Source: Ascidiimonas aurantiaca
GTDB lineage: Bacteria > Bacteroidota > Bacteroidia > Flavobacteriales > Flavobacteriaceae
Assembly (NCBI RefSeq): GCF_037646345.1
Contig: NZ_JBBEWR010000001.1
Span: 62,001 to 126,000, forward strand
DNA length: 64,000 nt
Direction of reading: 5' to 3'
Each line of letters opens with the position of its first letter. Positions within the stretch are counted from its first letter, which is position 1. The translations under genes and the position numbers were made by a program. Positions 15,928-23,478 of this stretch are shown piece after piece. The notes below the pieces were generated by a model. The model worked only from the letters and a program-made list of their open reading frames with translations, was not told the DNA's origin and ran no database searches.

Positions 15928-16836
15928 ATGCCAAAACTCACTGTCTGGATAGCTGCTGCAAGATTTCGAACACTTCCGTTATCTGTCTCAGGAATCATTG
16001 TAGGAACCGCAATAGCCGCTTCTAAAGGTTATTTCGATATTACTATATGTATTTTGGCACTCCTTACCACCGTTTCATTTCAAGTACTTTCCAATTTTGC
16101 CAATGATTATGGAGATGGGGTAAAGGGTACAGATAATGAAGATCGTATAGGGCCTGCTCGGGCAGTTCAAACGGGAGCTATTACTTCTCAGCAAATGAAA
16201 AAAGCCATTTATAGTATGGTTGTGCTAAGCTTTTTACTCTCTGCCTTACTAATATACGTGGCTTTTGGAAGGCAATATCCGGCAATTTCTCTTTTTTTTC
16301 TGGTTTTGGGCATTTTGGCTATTGCGGCCGCTATTAAATATACCGTAGGAAATTCTGCTTACGGCTATCACGGGTATGGCGATGTTTTCGTCTTTATCTT
16401 TTTTGGGCTAGTAAGTGTTATGGGATCGTATTTTCTATATACAAGAGAATTAGACTGGAGCTTAATTTTTCCTGCGTTTAGCATGGGGCTTTTAAGTACG
16501 GGCGTATTAAACCTTAATAATATGCGGGATCGGGAAAGTGACGAGGCATCAGGAAAAAATACCCTGGTGGTAAAAATAGGAGCAGAATTTTCAAAATACT
16601 ATCACTACTATTTATTGGTGAGTGCCATGTTTTTTTCAGTGGTGTATCTTATTATTGCCTACCGTGAACCTGTAAATTTCATTTTTTTCATAGCCTTTAT
16701 TCCCATTACCCTTCATATTCTAAGAGTATATAAAAACAAAGATCCTAAGAAACTGGACCCGGAACTTAAAAAATTAGCACTAAGTATCTTTTTCTTTGCA
16801 TTGCTATTTGCCATAAGTATCAATATATTTTTGTAG
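15928..16836 (+). CDS. menA: 1,4-dihydroxy-2-naphthoate polyprenyltransferase
   Basis: UbiA-family membrane enzyme that prenylates DHNA to demethylmenaquinone. About eight to nine hydrophobic helices; the two Asp-rich metal/prenyl-diphosphate motifs are present (NDYGDGVKGTDNEDR, about residue 70, and NNMRDRESDEASGKNTL, about residue 190). I place the start at the ATG at 15928; a TTG two codons upstream also lies in frame. It follows the SPOR-like gene with essentially no gap, indicating co-transcription. Confidence 0.96.
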   Translation: MPKLTVWIAAARFRTLPLSVSGIIVGTAIAASKGYFDITICILALLTTVSFQVLSNFANDYGDGVKGTDNEDRIGPARAVQTGAITSQQMKKAIYSMVVLSFLLSALLIYVAFGRQYPAISLFFLVLGILAIAAAIKYTVGNSAYGYHGYGDVFVFIFFGLVSVMGSYFLYTRELDWSLIFPAFSMGLLSTGVLNLNNMRDRESDEASGKNTLVVKIGAEFSKYYHYYLLVSAMFFSVVYLIIAYREPVNFIFFIAFIPITLHILRVYKNKDPKKLDPELKKLALSIFFFALLFAISINIFL

Positions 16837-16869
16837 TTTTATTAGCACTAACTAACCTATACCCGAAAA

Positions 16870-17637
16870 ATGAGCATGGATGCCGCCATCAAAATCTTAA
16901 TTGTTGAAGATAATGTAATAATAGCAGACGATATACAGTATATGTTAGAAGATATGGGCTATGAAATTGTTGGGAATGTGATAGATTACCATCAGGCTGT
17001 ATCTGTTTTAAAAAGTACAAAGGTAGATCTCGCCTTGCTAGATATTATACTGGCTTCTCCCGAAACAGGTATTGATCTTGGTAAATACATAAGAGACCAT
17101 CACAATATACCTTTCATATTTGTTACCTCCAATTCCGATAGGGCTACTGTTGAGAATGCAAAACAGGTAAAACCCAACGGGTACTTAGTAAAACCTTTTG
17201 AGCAACAGGATCTTTATACTTCAATAGAGATCGCACTTTCTTCTTATAATTATGACGAAAATACCAGTGAAAGGTCGTCTGTTAACAAAGAAGAAGAGAG
17301 TGGGGAGGTAGTTAGTAATTCAGTGCTGAAAGATTCGATCTTTGTAAAAAAGAACGACTTGTTTTATCGTATTTATTTCGATGATATCCAATTCATTAAA
17401 GCAGATAACGTATATTTGGAAATTAACACTGCAGATAAGAAGTTCCTTGTACGATCGGCTTTAAAGGATTATATTGAAAAACTGCCATCACAAAATTTTT
17501 ACAGGGCTCATAAATCATACATTGTAAATATTAACCATATACAGGCAGTAAACAGCAAGGATATTATGATAAAAGAGCAGTTAATTCCTATCTCAAGAGA
17601 ATTTAAAGACTTCATTCTGTCTTCAATGAACTCCTAG
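16870..17637 (+). CDS. LytTR-family response regulator
   Basis: A 255-residue transcription regulator. Receiver domain (about 7-125): acidic pocket EDN, phospho-acceptor Asp58 in LALLDIIL, and Lys108 in YLVKPF. The LytTR DNA-binding domain follows (about 155-250), with IFVKKNDLFYRIYFDDIQFI, ADNVYLEI and YRAHKSYIVNINHI. LytTR proteins bind pairs of 9-base direct repeats about 12 bases apart and activate adjacent promoters. Exactly this layout recurs five times in the next 1.1 kb, which ends at a HisKA_2 kinase gene, its obvious partner. No such repeat pair lies before its own gene. Confidence 0.95.
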   Translation: MSMDAAIKILIVEDNVIIADDIQYMLEDMGYEIVGNVIDYHQAVSVLKSTKVDLALLDIILASPETGIDLGKYIRDHHNIPFIFVTSNSDRATVENAKQVKPNGYLVKPFEQQDLYTSIEIALSSYNYDENTSERSSVNKEEESGEVVSNSVLKDSIFVKKNDLFYRIYFDDIQFIKADNVYLEINTADKKFLVRSALKDYIEKLPSQNFYRAHKSYIVNINHIQAVNSKDIMIKEQLIPISREFKDFILSSMNS

Positions 17638-17665
17638 CATTTTTTTAAACTCCTCAAAAATGTGA

Positions 17666-17732
17666 TTTCACCACATGATAAAGGCACTTGACAACAATAT
17701 TTTTGTTAGTGTGTGACCTTGACATATATTTG
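17666..17732 (+). promoter_or_regulatory. LytTR-type operator/promoter, unit 1
   Basis: Direct repeats TTTCACCAC (17666-17674) and CTTGACAAC (17687-17695) are offset by 21 bases. The -33 region TTTTG is at 17701-17705 and the -7 box TATATTTG at 17725-17732, 59 bases from the first repeat. The repeats end about 43 bases before the expected start, as for a class II activator site. Confidence 0.75.
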
Positions 17733-17737
17733 AATTG

Positions 17738-17837
17738 TATTTGTTGAAGAACAAATCTCCAGACAAGGTCCCAAATTTTATCATGCTAACATATACCCAG
17801 CCCCAAAAGCTCTGAGAAACTCTCAGAGCTTTTTTTA
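17738..17837 (+). ncRNA. Candidate small RNA 1 of the LytTR-controlled array
   Basis: Start is inferred from the -7 box at 17725-17732, end from the terminator. The roughly 100-nt transcript begins with a hairpin (ATTTGTT-GAAG-AACAAAT, 17739-17756). It then has a single-stranded stretch ending in a 28-base block (17780-17807) shared with candidate small RNA 2, which includes the C-rich CCCAGCCCC, and finishes with a strong terminator. No substantial reading frame: a 10-codon ORF (17783-17815) runs into the terminator stem. Confidence 0.65.
17805..17837 (+). terminator. Intrinsic terminator of small RNA 1
   Basis: AGCTCTGAGA-AAC-TCTCAGAGCT: a perfect 10-bp stem, extended by A/T pairs, with a run of T. 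Confidence 0.92.
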
Positions 17838-17871
17838 TAACATTAAATGGCTAAACACACAAACCGGGGTA

Positions 17872-17938
17872 TTTCACAACAGTTTTTTTCATTTACACAA
17901 CATAAATTTTTAAGAAACCCGAAGCTTTGATACTTTTA
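17872..17938 (+). promoter_or_regulatory. LytTR-type operator/promoter, unit 2
   Basis: Direct repeats TTTCACAAC (17872-17880) and TTACACAAC (17893-17901) are 21 bases apart. The -7-like TACTTTTA (17931-17938) again lies 59 bases from the first repeat. Confidence 0.72.
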
Positions 17939-17943
17939 TAAAG

Positions 17944-18037
17944 TATTAATAAATTATTATTTGAATTAGCCTCACATCTTAATCATGTTAACATATACCC
18001 AGCCCCAAAGCCCCGGTCTTCCGGGGCTTTTCTTTTT
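17944..18037 (+). ncRNA. Candidate small RNA 2 of the LytTR-controlled array
   Basis: About 94 nt from the inferred start to the terminator. The 28-base block at 17982-18009 matches small RNA 1 at 27 of 28 positions and again abuts the terminator hairpin, whereas the 5' part is unrelated. The shared block followed by a C-rich stretch is the obvious candidate for a common target-pairing region. Confidence 0.65.
18007..18037 (+). terminator. Intrinsic terminator of small RNA 2
   Basis: AAAGCCCCGG-TCTT-CCGGGGCTTT: a perfect 10-bp stem with tetraloop and a T-rich tail. The 138 bases between here and the next operator carry no recognised feature. Confidence 0.93.
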
Positions 18038-18174
18038 ATAATAACTTACCTCCTCCCATACTTAGGTACCGGTCATAACTAGAGAATCCGGGCTTTTATT
18101 ATAATACCCTGGTTTTGTTCTGTATCTGCATATTATTCCAGTATGAAAACAAGCCAAAAATCAGATTTTTATTT

Positions 18175-18241
18175 TTTCACAACAAAAAAGAAGTGTTACA
18201 CAACATATATTTTGATAACCGGTATAGTTTACTGAATTTTA
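18175..18241 (+). promoter_or_regulatory. LytTR-type operator/promoter, unit 3
   Basis: Direct repeats TTTCACAAC (18175-18183) and TTACACAAC (18196-18204) are identical to those of unit 2 and again 21 bases apart. TTTTG is at 18210-18214 and a degenerate -7 box, GAATTTTA, at 18234-18241, at the same 59-base distance. Confidence 0.7.
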
Positions 18242-18246
18242 CCCTG

Positions 18247-18351
18247 TCGAATGAAAATAGTTAGTGATAGTATTCAGAAACCCAAATCTTAAATTACTAT
18301 CAAAAGCCTTCCCTAAAAAGCCTTGTTACCTACTTAACAAGGCTTTTTTTA
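18247..18351 (+). ncRNA. Candidate small RNA 3 of the LytTR-controlled array
   Basis: About 105 nt from the inferred start to the terminator. It does not carry the 28-base block of RNAs 1 and 2 but has a similar CAGAAACCCAAA stretch and AAAAGCC sequence before its terminator. A 13-codon ORF at 18251-18292 is the only reading frame and is probably fortuitous. Confidence 0.58.
18315..18351 (+). terminator. Intrinsic terminator of small RNA 3
   Basis: AAGCCTTGTTA pairs with TAACAAGGCTT (11 bp, 6-base loop), flanked by A and T runs. Confidence 0.9.
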
Positions 18352-18395
18352 TTACACTATCCAAACAGGATATATACTTTTTTAAAAGAAGCCCA

Positions 18396-18462
18396 TTTCA
18401 CAACAACTTGAGGACATTATACAACAAAAATTTATATATAATAACAGAAGGTAGTATGTTTG
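18396..18462 (+). promoter_or_regulatory. LytTR-type operator/promoter, unit 4
   Basis: Direct repeats TTTCACAAC (18396-18404) and TTATACAAC (18417-18425) are 21 bases apart; a consensus -7 box TATGTTTG (18455-18462) lies 59 bases from the first repeat. Confidence 0.75.
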
Positions 18463-18467
18463 AAACA

Positions 18468-18578
18468 GAAAATAGGATGCTATAATTGGTTTTGTCAATT
18501 TTCAAGTCTTGTTTCATTTTTATAGGGTTTATTTAACAACAAAGAATCCCGGAGAATCGTTCTCCGGGATTCTCTTTT
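18468..18578 (+). ncRNA. Candidate small RNA 4 of the LytTR-controlled array
   Basis: About 110 nt from the inferred start to the terminator, U-rich in the middle, with AACAACAAAG directly before the terminator. No reading frame of more than a few codons starts within it. Confidence 0.6.
18544..18578 (+). terminator. Intrinsic terminator of small RNA 4
   Basis: GAATCCCGGAGAA-TCG-TTCTCCGGGATTC: a perfect 13-bp stem followed by TCTTTT. Confidence 0.92.
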
Positions 18579-18622
18579 CAAGAATTCCTGTATAAAAGCG
18601 TTATATATATAGAGTATGGCTG

Positions 18623-18689
18623 TTTGACAACAAATTTGCCTGTGTATGCAACAAAAATTTAATTCAAACATTAAAAACCAGTAGTTTTA
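18623..18689 (+). promoter_or_regulatory. LytTR-type operator/promoter, unit 5, driving the sensor kinase
   Basis: Repeats TTTGACAAC (18623-18631) and GTATGCAAC (18644-18652), 21 bases apart, and TAGTTTTA (18682-18689) at the 59-base distance. No terminator hairpin follows before the kinase start at 18923, so this promoter probably gives a kinase mRNA with a leader of about 225 bases, implying autoregulation. Confidence 0.65.
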
Positions 18690-18922
18690 CTCTATTGTTT
18701 CAGCTAATTATTTAGTATTGCCCCAAAAAATACCAAATACTTATGTTAAGGACGAAAAAAGATTTTCCATATCAGAATGTTGACTTAATTGCTTTACTTT
18801 GTAAATTCACTTTCTGTTTGTTTAATAGCAAATACAGAAGGTAAAAGAAGATCTTTTTTTAACCATTGAAATAACTTGTTACCAAATACTGTTAATTAAA
18901 GTATCTGACAAAAAAGTTATCA

Positions 18923-20872
18923 ATGTTTTACACACTAAGACACATTATTAAGGCTTTTTTGATGAGCCTCTTTCTGTTGGTAGCGGCCTATTCGCAAGAA
19001 GTTGCCTCAGAAAAGAAAGACCTTTTTACTTCGTTTCTACAGGAAGAAGATGTTTCCCGTAAAGTGGATCTGTTTTTTGACTCAGAAAACCGGTACCTGA
19101 AAACTTCAGCCAGCAATTGGATCAAGCAGTTAACTGAGGATCTGGAAGTATATGGAAAACAAAAAGATTCCTCCGCTGTGTACGGATATAATACCATTTT
19201 ATCCCAAATCTATTACGATCTGGGAGATTATGACAAAAGTATTGGTATTTCAGAAGAACTATTTGAAAAAAACAAAAAGCTCGAACCCGAACTCAGGATA
19301 CATTTACTGCACCTGATGGATAATACCTATGCTGCACTAAAACAATATGATAAGCAACTTACCATTCGAAAAGAAATTAGTAAGACTGGAGAACGTGTTT
19401 TATTATATGACATTTATGCCAGTCTGGGTCTTTATCGCCAAGCTCTCATGGATTATATGCTCATCACAGAGCCGGAACTGGAGGAGAGTGATTTTTTTGC
19501 AAACGCCGTATATAATAACGAGCAGGGTAATTATCTGCGATTAGATGGCTCTTATTTTTCGGCCATCAAAAAAATTAACCTGGCGCTAAGTTATATCAAC
19601 CTGTATTTAGGTGAAAACCGATACGCAAAATCAGAAAAACAGTTTGCCGAGGCCGTTTTCTTAAAAGGTGAGATACAGGGAAACCTCGGAAAGTGTTATC
19701 TCGCGTTAGGCCGTGTAGATGAGGCCATACCATTACTGGAATCGGGGGTATCTTCAGTGAAAGATTATCACAAAGGGAAATTCTCAGTTACGTTGCTTGA
19801 GCTTTGGGCCAATCTTGCCGATTGCTACTTAAAGTTGGAAAGTCCGCGAATTGCCAAGCGTTATCTCGATAGTATAGCTTTGTATAAAAACCGTTCAATG
19901 ATTACCGATTTTGACCGTTTGCTGGCCGAATATTACCTTAAGATAGACGACTCGGATTCTGCATCATTTTACTTCAAGAAATACATTCAGATAAAAGATT
20001 CAGCGTTAGCAAACTTAAGAGAACGGGAGTTGTTAGGCACTCTTGTAAATTTTGACCTTGACAACCAAAAAGCTACAATAGAGCAACAGAAGAAAGATAT
20101 AGAGAAAACCAGAGTAGCCATTCAGCAAAGAGATAAGAAAATAAACTATAGTTTTATTGGTTTGGCTGTAGCTTTACTGGTATCTATTATCGCCATTTTT
20201 GCATATTTTAAAAGTGTAAAGAATAAGCGTGTAATTGAAGAGCAGAAAAGTATTATTGAATCTTCACTGGCAGAAAAAGACTCTTTGCTTAAAGAAATTC
20301 ATCACAGAGTAAAAAACAATCTGCAAATGGTATCCAGCCTCTTGAGTATGCAAACTAAAAACACAAGAAGCAAAGAAGCCATTGCCGCACTTGAAGAAGG
20401 TAGAAGCCGCGTAAAAGCCATGGCACTCATTCACCAGAAACTCTATCAAAATGAGGATCTCTCTGTAATACAAATGCAGGAGTATATAGAGTCTCTGGTT
20501 AACAGTGTTCAGTCAGTGTATAAAAAAGGCGGTCATAAAATAAATATCATCATAGATGCAGAAGGAACGGAGCTGGATATCGACAGGGCCATACCAATTG
20601 GTCTTATTATTAATGAGCTGGTTTCCAATTCTCTCAAATATGCATTTGTGGGAAGAGAAGACGGGCAGATCTACATAAGTGTTCGCCTAAATGGTAAATT
20701 AGGTGTCTTTGAATACCTTGACAATGGTAACGGATTACCGGATGATGTAGAGAAAAGGGCCGGTAGCTCTTTAGGTATCAAGCTTATTGAACGTCTTGTA
20801 AACCAGTTAAGATCTACCCTTAATTATGATAAAGATGTAGATGGTGTTCGCTTTTGGTTCAATTTTAGCTGA
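18923..20872 (+). CDS. TPR-containing HisKA_2-type sensor histidine kinase
   Basis: A 649-residue inner-membrane sensor. Signal peptide (about 1-24), a periplasmic region with TPR-like repeats (about 60-370), a helical linker, one transmembrane segment near residue 415 and a cytoplasmic kinase. The H-box is of the HisKA_2 type, EIHHRVKNNLQMVSSLL with phospho-His at about 460, followed by an ATPase domain with NELVSNSLKYAF (N-box) and EYLDNGNGLP/SLGIKLIERL. Such kinases commonly pair with LytTR regulators; the regulator gene lies 1.3 kb upstream across the small-RNA array. Confidence 0.93.
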   Translation: MFYTLRHIIKAFLMSLFLLVAAYSQEVASEKKDLFTSFLQEEDVSRKVDLFFDSENRYLKTSASNWIKQLTEDLEVYGKQKDSSAVYGYNTILSQIYYDLGDYDKSIGISEELFEKNKKLEPELRIHLLHLMDNTYAALKQYDKQLTIRKEISKTGERVLLYDIYASLGLYRQALMDYMLITEPELEESDFFANAVYNNEQGNYLRLDGSYFSAIKKINLALSYINLYLGENRYAKSEKQFAEAVFLKGEIQGNLGKCYLALGRVDEAIPLLESGVSSVKDYHKGKFSVTLLELWANLADCYLKLESPRIAKRYLDSIALYKNRSMITDFDRLLAEYYLKIDDSDSASFYFKKYIQIKDSALANLRERELLGTLVNFDLDNQKATIEQQKKDIEKTRVAIQQRDKKINYSFIGLAVALLVSIIAIFAYFKSVKNKRVIEEQKSIIESSLAEKDSLLKEIHHRVKNNLQMVSSLLSMQTKNTRSKEAIAALEEGRSRVKAMALIHQKLYQNEDLSVIQMQEYIESLVNSVQSVYKKGGHKINIIIDAEGTELDIDRAIPIGLIINELVSNSLKYAFVGREDGQIYISVRLNGKLGVFEYLDNGNGLPDDVEKRAGSSLGIKLIERLVNQLRSTLNYDKDVDGVRFWFNFS

Positions 20873-20878
20873 AATTCG

Positions 20879-20886
20879 TATCTTTA
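20879..20886 (+). promoter_or_regulatory. -7-like box before the UlaG-type hydrolase gene
   Basis: TATCTTTA overlaps the end of the kinase spacer and lies 20 bases before the ATG at 20906. Confidence 0.45.
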
Positions 20887-20905
20887 AAAGGCACAAATTG
20901 TAGTT

Positions 20906-21589
20906 ATGAAAATCACATTTTACGGGCACGCCTGCCTGGGAATAGAAGTCAAAGGAGTTTCCATTATCGTTGACCCTTTTATTTCAGGGAATCCGTTAGC
21001 AAAAGACAAAATAGACGTAAGTACGTTAAAAGCCGATTTTATTTTACTTACTCATGCGCATAGCGACCATACTGCCGATGTGGAAACGGTAGTAGCCAAT
21101 AATAACAATGCAGTCATTGTTTCAAACTTTGAAATAGCCTCTTATTACGGGAAAAAGGGATTTGATTTTCATCCAATGAATCACGGAGGTATTTGGGACT
21201 TTGAGTTTGGTAAACTTAAATATGTAAATGCCATACATACCTCTTCTTTTGAAGATGGTACCTATGGCGGACAACCTGGTGGATTTGTGATAGAAGGTGA
21301 GCATAAAACGGTTTACATAGCAGGAGATACAGCACTTACCTTTGATATGAAACTGATCCCTTTACAAACAAAACTGGATCTCGCTATTTTACCTATAGGT
21401 GATAACTTCACTATGGGTATAAAAGATGCCATACTAGCCAGTGATTTTCTTGAATGCGATAAGATCATGGGATACCATTATGATACGTTTGGGTATATTG
21501 AAATAGATCACGAAGCCGCCAAAAAGAAGTTTTATGAGGCGGGTAAAGATCTTATGCTCCTCGAAATAGGAGAACATATTTCTCTGTAG
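20906..21589 (+). CDS. UlaG-like metal-dependent hydrolase (UPF0173 type)
   Basis: A 227-residue metallo-beta-lactamase-fold protein. Metal ligands are visible in LLTHAHSDHTAD (HxHxDH, about residue 52-57), with further His/Asp in AIHTSSFEDG, YIAGDTALTFD and MGYHYDT. The opening TFYGHACLGIEVKG and VDPFISGNP are typical of UPF0173. Substrate unknown; relatives hydrolyse lactones or phosphodiesters. It ends 3 bases from the convergent SDR gene with no terminator visible between them. Confidence 0.92.
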   Translation: MKITFYGHACLGIEVKGVSIIVDPFISGNPLAKDKIDVSTLKADFILLTHAHSDHTADVETVVANNNNAVIVSNFEIASYYGKKGFDFHPMNHGGIWDFEFGKLKYVNAIHTSSFEDGTYGGQPGGFVIEGEHKTVYIAGDTALTFDMKLIPLQTKLDLAILPIGDNFTMGIKDAILASDFLECDKIMGYHYDTFGYIEIDHEAAKKKFYEAGKDLMLLEIGEHISL

Positions 21590-21592
21590 GCA

Positions 21593-22378
21593 TTAGCGAA
21601 CCTTACTTTTTAGTACCATTTTATGAAGTAGTTTTGGAAAAAACCGTTTCAGGTAAATACCTATTACTTCTCTTTTGCCAATATAGACTTCAAACTTTTT
21701 ACGATCTACCGCTTTTATTATTTTTCTTGCCAGGTAAGAAGGAGACAATCCGTTTTTGGTAGCCTCGTCATTCGTATTTTGAGGTTTTCCGTTACCCGTA
21801 AGTGCATTTCGGGCCACATTAGTATCTACAAACCCGGGGCATATCATGGTAACAATAATTCCATCTTTTTCATGTTCCATCCTTAAAACATCAAAAAAGC
21901 CATGTAAAGCATGTTTAGAGGCACAATATGCAGACCGGTAAGGAGAGCCAAACTTTCCCATTAAACTGGTTACGGTAACGTAATGGCCTTTTCTTTGCGA
22001 AAGGAAATAAGGAAGTAATGCTTTTGACAGTGTAACTGTTCCTAAATAATTAACATCCATTAATTTTTTATCTACTGAAAATACAGTTTCTGTGATAAGA
22101 GAACGCTGGCTAATACCCGCATTATTTACCAGAATATCAATACTTCCAAAAAAGCCCATAGCTTGTTTACAAAGTAGTTCCATACCCTCCCAATCTGAAA
22201 GATCCATAGGTAAGACAAATACCTGTTCCTTGTTTTCGCAGCGGCTCCTTACTTTTTCCAATACTTCTTTTCGTCGGGCAGAAAGAATAAGGCTGGTACC
22301 TGCTTTTGATAATTCATAGGCCAATGTTTCGCCTATACCGCTTGATGCACCCGTTATCCAAACAATTTTTCCTTTCAT
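21593..22378 (-). CDS. Short-chain dehydrogenase/reductase (SDR)
   Basis: A 261-residue classical SDR. Cofactor motif TGASSGIGE (residues 10-18), NNAG at about 89-92, catalytic Ser in TVTSLMGKFG and YCASK (YxxxK) further on. The C-terminal extension with hydrophobic/basic character (VIGIYLKRFFPKLLHKMVLKSKVR region) resembles the membrane-associated DHRS7-like group that acts on lipids or retinoid-like substrates; the actual substrate is unknown. The only minus-strand gene in this part of the menaquinone locus. Confidence 0.92.
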   Translation of the reverse strand: MKGKIVWITGASSGIGETLAYELSKAGTSLILSARRKEVLEKVRSRCENKEQVFVLPMDLSDWEGMELLCKQAMGFFGSIDILVNNAGISQRSLITETVFSVDKKLMDVNYLGTVTLSKALLPYFLSQRKGHYVTVTSLMGKFGSPYRSAYCASKHALHGFFDVLRMEHEKDGIIVTMICPGFVDTNVARNALTGNGKPQNTNDEATKNGLSPSYLARKIIKAVDRKKFEVYIGKREVIGIYLKRFFPKLLHKMVLKSKVR

Positions 22379-22415
22379 AAATGGGAAATTAACACGTAGT
22401 CTTCAAATTTATGGT

Positions 22416-22423
22416 TAAATTTG
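22416..22423 (+). promoter_or_regulatory. -7 promoter box for menC
   Basis: TAAATTTG fully matches TAnnTTTG and lies 12 bases before the ATG at 22436. It overlaps the in-frame TTG at 22421, which argues against that TTG as the start. Confidence 0.6.
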
Positions 22424-22435
22424 AGTTCGTACAAA

Positions 22436-23476
22436 ATGAAAGGCAGTTACCGTAAGCATATACTTAAATTTAAAATTCCCGGAGGTACTTCCCGTGGTGT
22501 ACTTACTGAGAAAGAAACCTGGTTTATTCTTCTGGAAGAAGCAGGTAAAACAGGTATTGGAGAATGCGGAATACTTCGGGGCCTCAGTGCAGACGACCGT
22601 CCGGACTATGAAGAAAAGCTACAGTGGGTAATTGCTCATTTACATATGGGAAAAGAGCACCTGTTAGCATCGCTCAAAGATTTTCCCAGCATTCAATTCG
22701 GTCTTGAACAGGCCTTTCTTTCACTACACGCATCAGATCCGTTTCTTTTGTTTCCTTCGGCCTTTACTTCAGGCCGTGCTTCCATACCTATTAACGGACT
22801 CATTTGGATGGGAGATCCCGGTTTCATGAAACAACAAATTGAGCAGAAACTGGAAGAAGGCTACAAGTGTATCAAGCTAAAAATAGGGGCAATAGATTTT
22901 AAGAAGGAACTGGCGTTAATTGAAGCCATACGTACGCATTTTTCGATAGATCAAATTGAGATACGAGTAGATGCCAATGGTGCCTTTACTTCTGTTCATG
23001 CCCTGGATAGATTGAATGATCTGGCATCATTTAGCATTCATTCCATTGAGCAACCCATAAAGCCGGGACAATGGAGTGAAATGGCAAAACTTTGTCAAAA
23101 AATGCCGGTGCCCATAGCTCTGGACGAAGAATTAATAGGAGTATTTGACACAACAAAAAAAGAGCAATTACTTCAGGAAATCAGGCCGCAATATATTATA
23201 TTAAAACCCAGTTTTGTAGGCGGTTTTGCCGGAAGTGAAGAATGGATATGCCTCGCAGAAAAGTACGGGGCAGGATGGTGGGTTACCAGTGCACTGGAGA
23301 GTAATATTGGTCTTAATGCCATAGCCCAATGGACATATACCAAAAATGTAACACTCCCACAGGGCCTGGGAACCGGAGGTTTATTTACTAACAATTTTGA
23401 CGCCCCTCTGAGGGCTCATAGCGGATTTTTGGAATATATCCCGCAGAACAAATGGAACGTTAATTTAATCGCATAA
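22436..23476 (+). CDS. menC: o-Succinylbenzoate synthase
   Basis: Enolase-superfamily enzyme dehydrating SHCHC to o-succinylbenzoate. Seen in order: GISR-like GGTSRGVLT, GECG, catalytic Lys in CIKLKIGA, metal-binding Asp in RVDANGAF, Glu in SIEQPIKPGQW, Asp in IALDEEL and the second Lys in ILKPSFVGGF; the C-terminus has GLGTGGLF. I take the ATG at 22436 (346 residues) rather than the upstream TTG. It is followed 2 bases later by a CPBP protease gene. Confidence 0.95.
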   Translation: MKGSYRKHILKFKIPGGTSRGVLTEKETWFILLEEAGKTGIGECGILRGLSADDRPDYEEKLQWVIAHLHMGKEHLLASLKDFPSIQFGLEQAFLSLHASDPFLLFPSAFTSGRASIPINGLIWMGDPGFMKQQIEQKLEEGYKCIKLKIGAIDFKKELALIEAIRTHFSIDQIEIRVDANGAFTSVHALDRLNDLASFSIHSIEQPIKPGQWSEMAKLCQKMPVPIALDEELIGVFDTTKKEQLLQEIRPQYIILKPSFVGGFAGSEEWICLAEKYGAGWWVTSALESNIGLNAIAQWTYTKNVTLPQGLGTGGLFTNNFDAPLRAHSGFLEYIPQNKWNVNLIA

Positions 23477-23478
23477 AT

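Noticed and set aside
18264..18485. 73-codon plus-strand reading frame
   Set aside because: It runs through the terminator of small RNA 3 and the operator and -7 box of unit 4, has no protein-like character, and is best explained as chance.
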